A DNA stretch of 64,000 nt from Christiangramia sabulilitoris (GCF_007050985.1 NZ_VHSF01000003.1:283500-347499), one strand, 5' to 3'. Positions 1 to 9,681 are shown, counted from the first letter of the stretch. Numbers and translations: made by a program. Notes: generated by a model not told the origin, from the letters alone.

Positions 1-513
1 TTATATACCGAAGCGTGATTTATCGCCTTCATAATTCTCAAAACGCTCTACGCATTGTCTGATAATCTCTCTGGCTTCTTCTGCATCACCGAAATCTCCG
101 GTATCCACTTTTTTCTTTTCAAGATCTTTATATACTTTAAAGAAATGCTCGATCTCCTTAATCATGTGACCGTTCAATTCTTTAAGATCGTTTAGCCTGT
201 TCCAGATAGGATCTGAAACCGGTACACAGATAATCTTCTCATCCGGTCCTTTTTCATCGGCCATATGGAATACACCAATAGGTTTTACCTCCATTACAAT
301 CCCCGGGAATGTTGGTTCTGAAACCAATACCAGTACATCCAAAGGATCCTGATCCAAAGCTAAAGTGTTAGGAATGAAGCCATAATCTGCAGGATACATC
401 ATCGAAGAGAAGATCATCCTGTCGTAGCGAACTTTTTTCAGTTCAAAATCATATTCGTATTTGTTTCTACTCCCTTTTGGGATCTCGATCAATACATCAA
501 AAGTATCAGACAT
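1..513 (-). CDS. ppa: Inorganic pyrophosphatase
   Basis: This soluble cytosolic family I enzyme hydrolyses pyrophosphate to two phosphates and so pulls biosynthetic reactions forward. The 170-residue length is normal for the bacterial family. The metal-binding signature DQDPLDV lies at residues 54-60, preceded by the conserved PADYGFIPNT stretch at 41-50, and further acidic residues follow near D86 and D91. The start is the ATG at 513. A good -7 box (548-555, minus strand) lies 35 bases upstream, so the gene probably has its own promoter. The stop codon falls on the first three bases of the window, so the gene is complete, but what lies downstream is not visible. Confidence 0.97.
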   Translation of the reverse strand: MSDTFDVLIEIPKGSRNKYEYDFELKKVRYDRMIFSSMMYPADYGFIPNTLALDQDPLDVLVLVSEPTFPGIVMEVKPIGVFHMADEKGPDEKIICVPVSDPIWNRLNDLKELNGHMIKEIEHFFKVYKDLEKKKVDTGDFGDAEEAREIIRQCVERFENYEGDKSRFGI

Positions 514-547
514 TTTTCTTTGTTTTCTTCATTAAAATTAAGGGCTG

Positions 548-555
548 CAAATATA
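548..555 (-). promoter_or_regulatory. Probable -7 promoter box of ppa
   Basis: On the minus strand this reads TATATTTG, an exact match to the Bacteroidota -7 consensus TAnnTTTG, 35 bases before the ppa start codon. I do not see a convincing -33 TTG, so this is a motif-level call only. Confidence 0.5.
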
Positions 556-581
556 GTTATTTCTGATTGTTAAATCATTAA

Positions 582-3074
582 CTAAAAGTGAAATCCGAAA
601 TCAATTGTAAATGCCATAGATCTGGCGTCTGGATTCTGGAAATAGTTACCTCTGAAGTGCACATCAAACCTCATCACTTTTAAGATATTTCCTATACCTA
701 CACTGTATTCGTAAAAGGGATCGGAATCTGGAGCTGTTAGTGGCAAACCGGAAGCATCTATCTTTTTACTTTCTTCTGAGATGTCTCCGTAAACTGCCCT
801 AAAGCCAATTAATTCCCGTAGATCGAGTTCTCTTAGAAGAGGTATCCTGGAAAAAATCCTACCGTTAAAATTATGGCCAATATGAATTGCAGAATAACTA
901 TCGGTTACGAACTCATAGAAATCAAGGGTGGGAAATGTATTATAAAGTTCAAAATAGGTCTGGTTTCCGGGAACCACACTTAAAAGCCCTAAAGGTACAG
1001 CGCCAAAGGTCTTACCTGCTTCCAGGCTAATATTTGAGAACCCTACGCCCCCGATTAGCAATGGCTGATTATAAAAGAATTGGATTTTTTTGTAGTCGAA
1101 ATCACTATCAAACACGTCTTTAACGCCCAGGCTGTAATTGAGGAACAGTGTTGGAAAATCCTCTTCATTCACCACATTCCTTTCCACCCCATACCCGGAG
1201 ACCTTTCTACCCGGCATCCAGGTAAGTATAGTAGAGAATTCAGTCTGGTGAATTTCTGAAGCGATTTCAGTTCTTTCCTCATTTACATAATAATCCAGGC
1301 TGAAATCTGGGGAAGCCGGACTAAGCTCGCGATAATTCGCACCAAATCTTACCGTAAAATTCTTGAGAGGTTCCATTTCTACAGAAAAAACACTCAGGTT
1401 GATACTACTTAATTTATCGGTATCTCCAATATTCAAAAGGGAGGATGAGGCAAGACTGCGTCCCAGAACATCTGTAGAATTGGTAAGGCTGGTTCCAAGT
1501 TGCTCCACATCTCTTCTGTTTCCGCCACTAATGATCAATCGTGATTTAGGATCCAGCAATACCTTTCCCGATATGCCATATTTAAATTTCTGATCTTTGA
1601 AACCATAAGCACCGTATGCTTCAATTCGCCAGGGATCGCTCTGGCCAAAATAGGTACGCCCTCCAAATCTCGTTCTCACCCCCTCCACATCGTTGAAACC
1701 AAACGTGGAATAGATCGGGCCATAATCCCAGCCATCAAACTCAACATATCCGGATTGTACGATCGTGGCGACATTGTAAAGCCGGTTAAATGCTTTTGTC
1801 TTGGTAAGACTATCCAGCATTATATAAATACCTTCTTCATCCTCGTTCAGTTTTTCCAGACGGTTTGCAGACCAGAATTCCTCGCTTTGGTTGTATGCCT
1901 GCGATTGCGGGTTATAAACTGGTTGCTGATAAAATGAAGCCGGTCGCTTATTATTAAACTCATATTCATCATAAAGCATGGTACGCTTGGCATAAACACC
2001 CCGGGAACTTTTCTTTTTGTTTAAGCCGAAATCTGCCATAAAAAAGTCCCTGGTGATGAGGAATACCGAATCACTTAGAACTTTGAAATCCTGCTCAATA
2101 TAAACCTGTTTGATCCAGTTAATATTTACATCTTTCGTAGTCTCCAGGTTTATATTTTTGACTGCCCAGGTTGTATCATTCACCCAGAAATCACCTTTAA
2201 AAGTTAGTTCATTTTCTCGGCGGGGATAATAAACAATGTTGTAACACCACTTATTATCTACATATGCACTGTCCGATAATATATAATTATATGTATCTAT
2301 CCCGGTTGTTGAGATAGGACTTACAAAACTCTTATCAAAAAATTTTATGTAGTTCTTATATATGTCATAATCATCATAGATATCCTTTACAAAATCAATA
2401 AGGTTCCTGTTCTGGTTAAATCCGGAATTTTTATTTCCCAGCAACACTTCTTTTTCTTCATTCAGAATATTATCGCCGTAGACCTTATTTACAGACTCAT
2501 TGATAAACATTGGCAGGTAAGTTTTCCCGGTAACTTTATTAGTATCGGCATAGTCGAAGATGAACTCCATCCCGTTGAAGATCCTGCTATTAATGAGTGT
2601 ACTGTCTATAGTATTTATATCGAACTCCAGTTTTTCGTATTCCTTATATGAATATTGATCGAAAGCTCTTATTCCGTTACTTCGCCGGTTGGCCCAGACC
2701 TTTTTGAGAATATCTATGGCAGGATTGTTCTTCTTGGAGGTCTTTCCGCGATAGATGACCACCTCTTCCAAAGTAGAAGCAGATTCTTCCAGGGTAATTT
2801 CCATATTTAGATTCACCCTGGAATCTAAAGGAATTCTCAAAGTCTCATAACCTATAAAGGAGACCACAAGGGTATCAAAATTGTCGTCGGCCTGCAGATA
2901 GAACTCTCCTTCCTCATTAGTAGTGGTACCGGTAGTGGAATTCGCAAAGACCACATTGGCAAAGGGTACTGTTTTTCCCGTGTTGTCGTTAACCACGCCT
3001 CCCACCTTCGTCTGTGCATTTAGACCGCTGAAACCAAAAAGAAGAATTAGGAAAAAATAAGTGTATCTGTTCAT
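582..3074 (-). CDS. DUF5686 / carboxypeptidase-regulatory-like outer-membrane protein
   Basis: A predicted outer-membrane protein of 830 residues. The ATG at 3074 is chosen because it gives a clean signal peptide (MNRYTYFFLILLFGFSGLNA, cut before QTKVGG). An in-frame ATG 14 codons upstream would put charged residues in front of it. After the signal comes a carboxypeptidase-D-regulatory-like beta-sandwich of about 80 residues (GGVVNDNTGKTVPFANV...), then the long DUF5686 region, which ends in alternating beta-strand segments and a terminal aromatic (FGFHF), as expected of a membrane barrel. This architecture is widespread in Bacteroidota; its function is not established. The gene sits 59 bases from pdhB on the same strand and may be co-transcribed with it. 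Confidence 0.85.
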   Translation of the reverse strand: MNRYTYFFLILLFGFSGLNAQTKVGGVVNDNTGKTVPFANVVFANSTTGTTTNEEGEFYLQADDNFDTLVVSFIGYETLRIPLDSRVNLNMEITLEESASTLEEVVIYRGKTSKKNNPAIDILKKVWANRRSNGIRAFDQYSYKEYEKLEFDINTIDSTLINSRIFNGMEFIFDYADTNKVTGKTYLPMFINESVNKVYGDNILNEEKEVLLGNKNSGFNQNRNLIDFVKDIYDDYDIYKNYIKFFDKSFVSPISTTGIDTYNYILSDSAYVDNKWCYNIVYYPRRENELTFKGDFWVNDTTWAVKNINLETTKDVNINWIKQVYIEQDFKVLSDSVFLITRDFFMADFGLNKKKSSRGVYAKRTMLYDEYEFNNKRPASFYQQPVYNPQSQAYNQSEEFWSANRLEKLNEDEEGIYIMLDSLTKTKAFNRLYNVATIVQSGYVEFDGWDYGPIYSTFGFNDVEGVRTRFGGRTYFGQSDPWRIEAYGAYGFKDQKFKYGISGKVLLDPKSRLIISGGNRRDVEQLGTSLTNSTDVLGRSLASSSLLNIGDTDKLSSINLSVFSVEMEPLKNFTVRFGANYRELSPASPDFSLDYYVNEERTEIASEIHQTEFSTILTWMPGRKVSGYGVERNVVNEEDFPTLFLNYSLGVKDVFDSDFDYKKIQFFYNQPLLIGGVGFSNISLEAGKTFGAVPLGLLSVVPGNQTYFELYNTFPTLDFYEFVTDSYSAIHIGHNFNGRIFSRIPLLRELDLRELIGFRAVYGDISEESKKIDASGLPLTAPDSDPFYEYSVGIGNILKVMRFDVHFRGNYFQNPDARSMAFTIDFGFHF

Positions 3075-3133
3075 TATAGGATAAAAAAAAACTTCATCGT
3101 GAAGATGAAGTTTCAAAGATAAGTTGATTAAGC

Positions 3134-4111
3134 TTACTTATACATTACCTTTTTCACAGCTTTAACAACATCTTCGCTGTTTGGCAACCATTCTTCTAAA
3201 AGAACAGGTGAATAAGGAGCAGGTGTATCTGCGGTATTAAGTTTAACAATTGGAGCATCCAAATAGTCAAATGCTTTGGATTGCACCTGATAAGTGATCT
3301 CTGTAGCTACGTTTCCAAATGGCCAGGCCTCTTCCAGGATTACCAGGCGGTTGGTTTTTTTAACCGACTCCAGAATGGCATCATGATCCATTGGACGAAT
3401 CGTTCTAAGATCGATGATCTCACAGGAAATATTTTCTTCTGCCAGTTGATCTGCCGCTTTATATGCTTCTTTAATGATCTTACCAAATGAAACGATGGTT
3501 ACATCACTACCTTCTCTTTTAATATCTGCTTTACCTATTTCTATTAGGTATTCATCCTCGGGTACTTCGCCTTTATCTCCATACATCTGCTCGCTTTCCA
3601 TAAAGATCACCGGATCGTCATCGCGTATAGCCGCTTTTAAAAGACCTTTTGCATCATAAGGATTTGAAGGAACGATCACTTTCAGGCCAGGTGTATTTGC
3701 ATACCAGCTTTCGAAAGCCTGGGAGTGGGTTGCTCCTAATTGCCCTGCAGAACCTGTAGGCCCACGGAATACGATAGGGATGTTAAACTGCCCACCACTC
3801 ATCTGCCTCATTTTGGCAGCATTATTTATGATCTGGTCAATTCCAACAAGAGAAAAGTTGAAGGTCATGAATTCTATTATAGGTCTGTTCCCGTTCATGG
3901 CAGAACCAACACCTATACCGGCAAAACCTAGCTCAGCAATAGGAGTATCAATAACTCTTTCAGGACCAAATTCGTCTAGCATTCCTTTGGAAGCTTTATA
4001 AGCTCCATTATATTCAGCAACTTCCTCTCCCATTAAATAGATGCTGTCATCCAGACGCATTTCCTCGCTCATCGCCTCGGCAACGGCCTCTCTAAATTGA
4101 ATTGTCCTCAT
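3134..4111 (-). CDS. pdhB: Pyruvate dehydrogenase E1 component, beta subunit
   Basis: This subunit partners the E1 alpha chain in the thiamine-diphosphate step of the pyruvate dehydrogenase complex, which makes acetyl-CoA. The 325 residues match the family length. The N-terminal pyrimidine-binding half carries MGEEVAEYNGAYKASKG and the conserved DTPIAELGFAGIGVGSA. The C-terminal transketolase-C half carries IDLRTIRPMD and LEEAWPFGNVATEI. No E1 alpha or E2 gene is adjacent, so the rest of the complex must be encoded elsewhere. A -7 box at 4144-4151 lies just upstream. A branched-chain 2-oxoacid E1 beta is the main alternative, but the fit to PdhB is better. Confidence 0.93.
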   Translation of the reverse strand: MRTIQFREAVAEAMSEEMRLDDSIYLMGEEVAEYNGAYKASKGMLDEFGPERVIDTPIAELGFAGIGVGSAMNGNRPIIEFMTFNFSLVGIDQIINNAAKMRQMSGGQFNIPIVFRGPTGSAGQLGATHSQAFESWYANTPGLKVIVPSNPYDAKGLLKAAIRDDDPVIFMESEQMYGDKGEVPEDEYLIEIGKADIKREGSDVTIVSFGKIIKEAYKAADQLAEENISCEIIDLRTIRPMDHDAILESVKKTNRLVILEEAWPFGNVATEITYQVQSKAFDYLDAPIVKLNTADTPAPYSPVLLEEWLPNSEDVVKAVKKVMYK

Positions 4112-4143
4112 TATGTGATTTCTTAATTTTTATAACTGCACAG

Positions 4144-4151
4144 CAAAAATA
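4144..4151 (-). promoter_or_regulatory. Probable -7 promoter box of pdhB
   Basis: The minus strand reads TATTTTTG, matching TAnnTTTG, about 33 bases before the pdhB start. The 307-base gap 4112-4418 separates the divergent pdhB and etfB genes; apart from this box and the etfB box I see no gene or strong hairpin in it. Confidence 0.45.
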
Positions 4152-4373
4152 GTAATTCATTAAGGTATATACCATATTTGCGGATTAAAATTTTGTCAAC
4201 CCCAGAGATCGTAAAAAACGTCAAATCAGATTTAAGAGATATCTCAAAAATTGGCAGATTATTATGAACTATAATGGATTTTAGACGCAAAAGATTAAAT
4301 ATAACCTAAAATTCAGGGTAATTTTTTAGTCAAATTTATTATGCATGCATAGCATTTTTCGATTTAAAATACT

Positions 4374-4381
4374 TATCTTCG
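4374..4381 (+). promoter_or_regulatory. Possible -7 promoter box of etfBA
   Basis: TATCTTCG, one base off the TAnnTTTG consensus, lies 38 bases upstream of the etfB start codon in the divergent pdhB-etfB gap. A T-rich patch (4355-4359) lies about 15-20 bases further upstream but has no clear TTG. Confidence 0.35.
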
Positions 4382-4418
4382 TCAGCGAAAACGATTTATT
4401 AAAAAAAGAACTTTATAT

Positions 4419-5165
4419 ATGAAAATCTTAGTATGTATTAGTCACGTGCCAGACACTACATCCAAAATCAATTTCACCGATGGTGACACTAAATTTGACA
4501 CTAATGGTGTACAGTTCGTGATCAACCCGAATGATGAATTTGGTCTTACCAGAGCGATGTGGTTCAAAGAAAAACAGGGCGCGAGCGTAGATGTTGTAAA
4601 TGTTGGTGGAGCAGAGACTGAGCCTACTCTTAGAAAAGCTCTAGCTATTGGTGCAGATACAGCAATTCGTGTGAACACTCCTGCTACTGATGGTTACCAG
4701 GTAGCTAAAGAACTTGCGAAAGTTGTAAAAGATGGTGGATACGACCTGGTTATTGCCGGAAGAGAATCTATAGATTACAATGGTGGAATGGTACCGGGAA
4801 TGCTTGCCGGTCTTATTGATGCAAATTTTGTAAATAACTGTATAAGCCTGGAAGTAGATGGAGAAAAAGCTACTGCTATTCGTGAGATAGATGGTGGAAA
4901 AGAAACACTTACTGCTTCTCTACCATTGGTTATTGGCGGACAAAAAGGACTTGTTGAGGAAAGCGACCTTCGTATCCCTAACATGAGAGGTATCATGCAA
5001 GCTCGTAAAAAGCCATTAAACGTGGTGGAACCAGCAGATACTAATACCAAGACCGAGGCGGTAAAATTTGAAAAACCTGCTCCAAAAGGTGAGGTGAAAC
5101 TTATTGATCCAGATAACCTTGACGAATTAATAGACCTGCTTCACAATGAGGCAAAGGCTATTTAA
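4419..5165 (+). CDS. etfB: Electron transfer flavoprotein, beta subunit
   Basis: The beta subunit of the soluble ETF heterodimer, which accepts electrons from acyl-CoA and related dehydrogenases and binds AMP. The 248 residues fit the family. The start MKILVCISHVPDTTSKI and the NPNDEFGLTRA segment near residue 38 are typical, as is the motif VIAGRESIDYNGGMVPGMLA near residue 107. The C-terminal tail is the arm expected to wrap round the alpha subunit. etfA follows 49 bases downstream on the same strand, so the two form a standard operon. Confidence 0.95.
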   Translation: MKILVCISHVPDTTSKINFTDGDTKFDTNGVQFVINPNDEFGLTRAMWFKEKQGASVDVVNVGGAETEPTLRKALAIGADTAIRVNTPATDGYQVAKELAKVVKDGGYDLVIAGRESIDYNGGMVPGMLAGLIDANFVNNCISLEVDGEKATAIREIDGGKETLTASLPLVIGGQKGLVEESDLRIPNMRGIMQARKKPLNVVEPADTNTKTEAVKFEKPAPKGEVKLIDPDNLDELIDLLHNEAKAI

Positions 5166-5214
5166 TTAGAGGGTGCCGATCAAAAGGAATTTCAAAAATT
5201 AAAATCAAAGAAAA

Positions 5215-6183
5215 ATGTCAGTTTTAGTATATATAGAATCAGAAGAAGGAAAATTCAAGAAAGCATCCTACGAAGTTGCGTCTTATGCCCATGAAGTTGC
5301 AGAAATGATGGGCTCATCGGTTACAGCAGTGACCTTTAACGCAGATGATGTTTCAGAACTTGGTAACTACGGTGTAAACAAAGTTTTAAAAATAAGCAAC
5401 GACAAGCTTAAGAATTTTAATGCCGAAGCTTATGCAGATGCTCTTAAGCAGGCTGCAGAAAAAGAGGACTCTAAAGTAGTTGTACTTAGCCAGAGCGCTA
5501 ACAGTAAATATCTTGCTCCATTATTAGCCGTTCAACTTGAAGCAGGTTATGCTTCCAACGTGGTGGCACTACCTGAGAGCACAGATCCTTTTACTGTAAA
5601 GAGAACTGCTTTCACCAATAAAGCATTTAGTTTCACGAAGATATCCACAGATGTAAAAGTTCTAGGATTGTCTAAAAATGCGTTCGGATTAAAAGAAGCC
5701 CAGGGAGATGCGGCGACAGAAGATTTTAACCCTAATCTGTCTGACGAAGATTTTACAGTAAATGTTGAGTCTGTAGACAAGGCTACCAATAAGGTAACCA
5801 TTGCCGACGCTGAAGTTGTAGTTTCTGGGGGACGTGGTCTAAAAGGACCTGAGAACTGGGGTATGATCGAAGAAATGGCCGATATTTTAGGTGCGGCAAC
5901 AGCTTGTTCCAAGCCGGTAAGTGATATGGGATGGAGACCACATAGTGAGCACGTGGGACAAACAGGAAAACCTGTAGCCTCCAACCTTTATATTGCAATT
6001 GGTGTATCTGGAGCCATTCAGCATTTAGCCGGGATCAACGCCGCTAAAACTAAAGTAGTAATCAATAATGATCCAGAAGCTCCATTCTTTAAGGCTGCAG
6101 ATTACGGGATTGTAGGAGACGCTTTTGAAGTGGTACCGAAGCTAAATGAAAAATTGAAGGAATTTAAAGAGAAAAACGCATAA
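5215..6183 (+). CDS. etfA: Electron transfer flavoprotein, alpha subunit
   Basis: The FAD-carrying partner of EtfB. The 322-residue protein has the N-terminal ETF domain (MSVLVYIESEEGKFKKAS) and the C-terminal FAD-binding domain, seen as VVSGGRGLKGPENW near residue 200, SDMGWRPHSEHVGQTGKPV near 236-254 and IAIGVSGAIQHLAG near 261. These are the hallmark FAD contacts. It lies directly downstream of etfB and is followed by a strong intrinsic terminator at 6210-6249, which closes the operon. No ETF-quinone oxidoreductase gene is adjacent. Confidence 0.95.
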   Translation: MSVLVYIESEEGKFKKASYEVASYAHEVAEMMGSSVTAVTFNADDVSELGNYGVNKVLKISNDKLKNFNAEAYADALKQAAEKEDSKVVVLSQSANSKYLAPLLAVQLEAGYASNVVALPESTDPFTVKRTAFTNKAFSFTKISTDVKVLGLSKNAFGLKEAQGDAATEDFNPNLSDEDFTVNVESVDKATNKVTIADAEVVVSGGRGLKGPENWGMIEEMADILGAATACSKPVSDMGWRPHSEHVGQTGKPVASNLYIAIGVSGAIQHLAGINAAKTKVVINNDPEAPFFKAADYGIVGDAFEVVPKLNEKLKEFKEKNA

Positions 6184-6209
6184 TTTTCATAAATTGCGAC
6201 CCATAAAGG

Positions 6210-6256
6210 GGCTGTCTAAATATGGTAAATGTCCTTATTTTAGACAGCCTTTTTAA
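6210..6256 (+). terminator. Intrinsic terminator of etfBA
   Basis: Perfect 11-bp stem GGCTGTCTAAA (6210-6220) with TTTAGACAGCC (6239-6249), an 18-base loop, then a T-rich run. It lies 26 bases after the etfA stop. Confidence 0.85.
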
Positions 6257-6268
6257 TTTTACTGAAGT

Positions 6269-6895
6269 ATGAGTTTAGTGCGACTGAACATCAAGGGAAT
6301 ATCTTATAGTCAAACACAAAACGGAGCTTACGCATTGATTCTCAACGAAGTTGGGGGTGAGCGTAAATTACCTATTGTGATCGGTGCATTCGAGGCACAA
6401 TCTATTGCAATAGCTCTGGAAAAGGAGATAAAACCTCCCCGACCCCTTACCCATGACCTTTTTAAAAATTTTTCAGATAGGTTTGAGATCGTTGTAAAAC
6501 AGGTCATTATCCATAAATTGGTTGATGGCGTTTTTTATTCCAGCCTCATTTGCGAACGGGAAGGTATAGAAGAGATTATTGACGCACGCACCAGTGACGC
6601 CATCGCATTGGCCCTTAGGTTCGATGCTCCTATATTCACCTATAAAAATATCCTGGACAAAGCCGGTATTTACCTCAAGGCCGAAGAAAAACAGCGGGAA
6701 CAAGAGAAGAAAGAGGAAGAAGAAATCATAGAAGAGGAACTTTTAAAAGAAGAGATCGACCTCAAATCTGAAGAAACTTCCGACTATAAAAAAATGTCTC
6801 TCGAAGAATTAAAGGAACTACTTTCCCAAGCTGTTAGTCAGGAAGATTATGAAAAAGCGGCCCGCATCAGGGACGAAATTTCCAAAAGAAAATAA
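6269..6895 (+). CDS. Bifunctional nuclease (BFN/DUF151) domain protein with UVR tail
   Basis: A 208-residue cytosolic protein. Residues ~1-130 form the BFN/DUF151 domain (MSLVRLNIKGISYSQTQ, LPIVIGAFEAQSIAIALE, DARTSDAIALALRF), a fold linked to nuclease activity in plant and archaeal relatives. A charged, Glu/Lys-rich linker follows (about 135-172). The last ~35 residues match the UvrB/UvrC interaction motif (SLEELKELLSQAVSQEDYEK then AARIRDEI). This domain pairing is common in Bacteroidota, but its substrate is not known. The gene starts only 19 bases after the etfBA terminator hairpin and ends 6 bases before the transporter gene, so those two are probably one operon. Confidence 0.85.
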   Translation: MSLVRLNIKGISYSQTQNGAYALILNEVGGERKLPIVIGAFEAQSIAIALEKEIKPPRPLTHDLFKNFSDRFEIVVKQVIIHKLVDGVFYSSLICEREGIEEIIDARTSDAIALALRFDAPIFTYKNILDKAGIYLKAEEKQREQEKKEEEEIIEEELLKEEIDLKSEETSDYKKMSLEELKELLSQAVSQEDYEKAARIRDEISKRK

Positions 6896-6901
6896 CCCGA
6901 A

Positions 6902-8608
6902 ATGAACAAAATCTGGTGTTGCCTAACACTGATCGTATTTTTTATTACATCAGCCTCAGCTCAAACTATTTCTAAAAACTGGCAACTAGATTCTACCGGG
7001 GATAATCCCGGGCAGGAACAGCTTTTTGGAAATTCTACAGAACTCAATTTCAAAGAAGGCAGGTTCGAATTTATTGATAAAGAAAGAAGCAACATAGTAG
7101 CTTCCGGAGATTATTTATATCAAAACAAGCTTCTGGTATTATTTTACAATAACCCAAAAGATTCTATTCAAAATCTGAGGGTTTCTGAGCTCACAGATTC
7201 TACCATGACTATTTCTTCAAAGGGAAATATGCTCAGCCTGAAAGCAATATCACCTACCGTAGAAGAAGTTATCCCGGCAACTATAGCAAAAAAGATGATA
7301 CCCAGCCAGGGAATTAGCACCTCAAGCTTAATACGAGGCATCATAGGTATGATGGTACTAATCCTCATAGCCTTTTTATTCAGCAGTAACAGAAAAGCCA
7401 TTAACTGGAAAACCGTAGGATTGGGCATTACGGCACAGTTAGTCCTGGCAATCGGGGTCCTAAAGATCACCGTAGTACAGAATATCTTTGAATTTGTTGG
7501 AAATATTTTTGTCTTGATCCTTGATTTTACCGCAGCGGGAAGTGAGTTTTTGCTAGGTGGTATGATGGATGTGGATAGTTTTGGATTTATCTTTTTATTT
7601 CAGGTTTTACCAACGATTATTTTCTTTTCGGCATTAACCTCGGTACTGTTTTATTTAGGAGTCATACAGATCGTAGTTAAAGGAATGGCCTGGGTATTAA
7701 CCAAATTACTGGGCATTTCGGGACCTGAAAGTTTAAGTGTCGCCGGTAATATCTTCCTGGGACAAACCGAAGCCCCTCTTATGATAAAGGCATACCTGGA
7801 AAGAATGACCCGGTCTGAGATCCTTTTAGTGATGGTTGGTGGAATGGCTACGGTGGCCGGTGGAGTTCTTGCCGCTTATATTGGCTTTCTTGGAGGTGAT
7901 GATCCCGCACTAAGACTTCAGTTTGCGAAACACTTATTAGCAGCATCTGTTATGGCGGCTCCGGGAGCGATCGTGGTTTCCAAGATACTATACCCGCAGC
8001 AACAGGCTGTAAATACAGATGTTGAAGTTTCTTCGGAAAAGATTGGCTCCAATATACTTGACGCCATTGCCAATGGTACGACTGAAGGTTTAAAACTTGC
8101 CGCAAATGTAGCCGCAATGTTACTGGTTTTTATTGCCTTTATTGCAATGATCAATTATATACTTGGATATATTGGGGGACTAACGACCCTTAACAGCCTG
8201 ATGGCAGAATATACACCTTACACTAAATTTTCACTTGAATCCATACTCGGGATCATTTTTGCGCCTCTTATGTGGGTGATTGGGGTAGCCAAGGAAGACA
8301 TGATGCTAATGGGACAATTGTTAGGTATAAAACTGGCTGCTAGTGAATTTGTAGGTTATGTGCAATTGGCAGATCTTAAAAATCCTGCTAACGCTCTTAG
8401 TCTGAATTACGAAAAATCTGTTATCATGGCTACTTACATGCTTTGTGGATTCGCAAATTTCGCATCCATCGGTATTCAAATAGGTGGAATTGGTTCCCTG
8501 GCTCCGGGCCAGCGAAGAACACTTTCAGAATTTGGCATGAAGGCTCTGATAGGTGGTACACTTGCCTCTCTTCTCTCTGCAACTATTGCAGGAATGATCA
8601 TAGGATAG
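6902..8608 (+). CDS. Concentrative nucleoside transporter (NupC/CNT family) with periplasmic N-terminal domain
   Basis: A predicted inner-membrane, cation-coupled nucleoside importer. The 568-residue protein is longer than ordinary NupC (about 400). It begins with a signal peptide (MNKIWCCLTLIVFFITSASA) and a ~100-residue beta-rich, lipocalin-like segment that would lie in the periplasm. The CNT core starts near residue 145 and has the Nucleos_tra2 N-terminal, gate and C-terminal blocks, including GQTEAPLMIKAYLERMT near 295 and the C-terminal GSLAPGQRRTLSEFGMKALI. The short gap to the BFN gene suggests co-transcription. Thymidylate synthase lies further downstream but is separated by another gene. 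Confidence 0.9.
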   Translation: MNKIWCCLTLIVFFITSASAQTISKNWQLDSTGDNPGQEQLFGNSTELNFKEGRFEFIDKERSNIVASGDYLYQNKLLVLFYNNPKDSIQNLRVSELTDSTMTISSKGNMLSLKAISPTVEEVIPATIAKKMIPSQGISTSSLIRGIIGMMVLILIAFLFSSNRKAINWKTVGLGITAQLVLAIGVLKITVVQNIFEFVGNIFVLILDFTAAGSEFLLGGMMDVDSFGFIFLFQVLPTIIFFSALTSVLFYLGVIQIVVKGMAWVLTKLLGISGPESLSVAGNIFLGQTEAPLMIKAYLERMTRSEILLVMVGGMATVAGGVLAAYIGFLGGDDPALRLQFAKHLLAASVMAAPGAIVVSKILYPQQQAVNTDVEVSSEKIGSNILDAIANGTTEGLKLAANVAAMLLVFIAFIAMINYILGYIGGLTTLNSLMAEYTPYTKFSLESILGIIFAPLMWVIGVAKEDMMLMGQLLGIKLAASEFVGYVQLADLKNPANALSLNYEKSVIMATYMLCGFANFASIGIQIGGIGSLAPGQRRTLSEFGMKALIGGTLASLLSATIAGMIIG

Positions 8609-8721
8609 GTAACTTTTCTTAAACTTTTCTCAAAAATACCTCCGGAAACAGGAAGGTGGGCATGATTTACTTTTAAACTTCTTATATTCTTAAATAATAT
8701 ATAAGTGTTTAAAATAATCTC

Positions 8722-9681
8722 ATGAGTACCACAAAACAGAATAAGGGAGTTTATGCCGAAAAGCCCAGGGAAATCCCTGCGACAGGCTGGAAACAAATAG
8801 GAAAAAGAGTTTTTAATCAACTTTCTGCAGATCACGTTCAGATCGTGGCTGCGGGAATTGCCTTTTATTTTTTCCTGGCTCTTTTTCCTGCGATCATAGC
8901 GATGATCAATATCTATAGCCTGGTAATAGACCCATCCCAGATCAGGGAGCAATTTTCAGCCTTAGATAATATTCTACCCGCTCAGGCCTACGAGATCATC
9001 ACCGGTATCCTGGAACCAATTTTAAACAAACCAGCCTCGACTTTAGGCTGGAGCCTGCTAATTAGTATAATGGTTAGTTTATGGAGTGCCAATAAAGGTA
9101 CCTCGGCTCTCTTCGAAGGTATTAATATCGCCTATGATGAAAAGGACGAGCGAGGTTTCCTGAAAAAAACTGGTATTACTTTTCTGTTTACCATAGGTGC
9201 GATCTTTATGGGCTTGTTAAGCCTGATGCTTTTAATTTTTTACCCGGCCTTTATAGATAAGATTGGTCTTCCCGCAGGCCTGGAATCCTTTATAGATTGG
9301 GGTAGATGGTTCCTCATCGCTTTTCTTTTTATTGCCGCATTGGGCTTATTATATAAAAATGCTCCAGACCGCGATGATCCTGAATTTAAATGGGTTTCCT
9401 GGGGAGCTGTTTTAAGCACTATTCTATGGATTGGCGGTTCCCTTCTATTCTCCTGGTATGTGGAAAGCTTTGGAAACTATGACAAAGTTTACGGAAGTTT
9501 TGCCGCGGTGATCATTCTGATGCTCTGGCTTTTCATTACTGCTTTTATAATTCTGCTTGGAGCAGAGATCAATAGCGAAATGGAACACCAAACCAGGAAA
9601 GATACTACCGTAGGAGAAGATGAACCTATGGGCCAGAGAGATGCTTATCATGCAGATAATCTACCTGATAACCTGAAGTAA
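8722..9681 (+). CDS. YihY/BrkB family inner-membrane protein
   Basis: A 319-residue polytopic membrane protein of the YihY family (older names BrkB or 'RNase BN'). About six membrane segments are visible, starting with IVAAGIAFYFFLALFPAIIA near residue 44 and ending with IILMLWLFITAFIILLGAEI near 272-291, the typical family ending before a hydrophilic tail. Function in the family is unsettled; transport roles have been proposed. The gene stands alone, 113 bases after the nucleoside transporter, with no clear terminator between them. Confidence 0.88.
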   Translation: MSTTKQNKGVYAEKPREIPATGWKQIGKRVFNQLSADHVQIVAAGIAFYFFLALFPAIIAMINIYSLVIDPSQIREQFSALDNILPAQAYEIITGILEPILNKPASTLGWSLLISIMVSLWSANKGTSALFEGINIAYDEKDERGFLKKTGITFLFTIGAIFMGLLSLMLLIFYPAFIDKIGLPAGLESFIDWGRWFLIAFLFIAALGLLYKNAPDRDDPEFKWVSWGAVLSTILWIGGSLLFSWYVESFGNYDKVYGSFAAVIILMLWLFITAFIILLGAEINSEMEHQTRKDTTVGEDEPMGQRDAYHADNLPDNLK

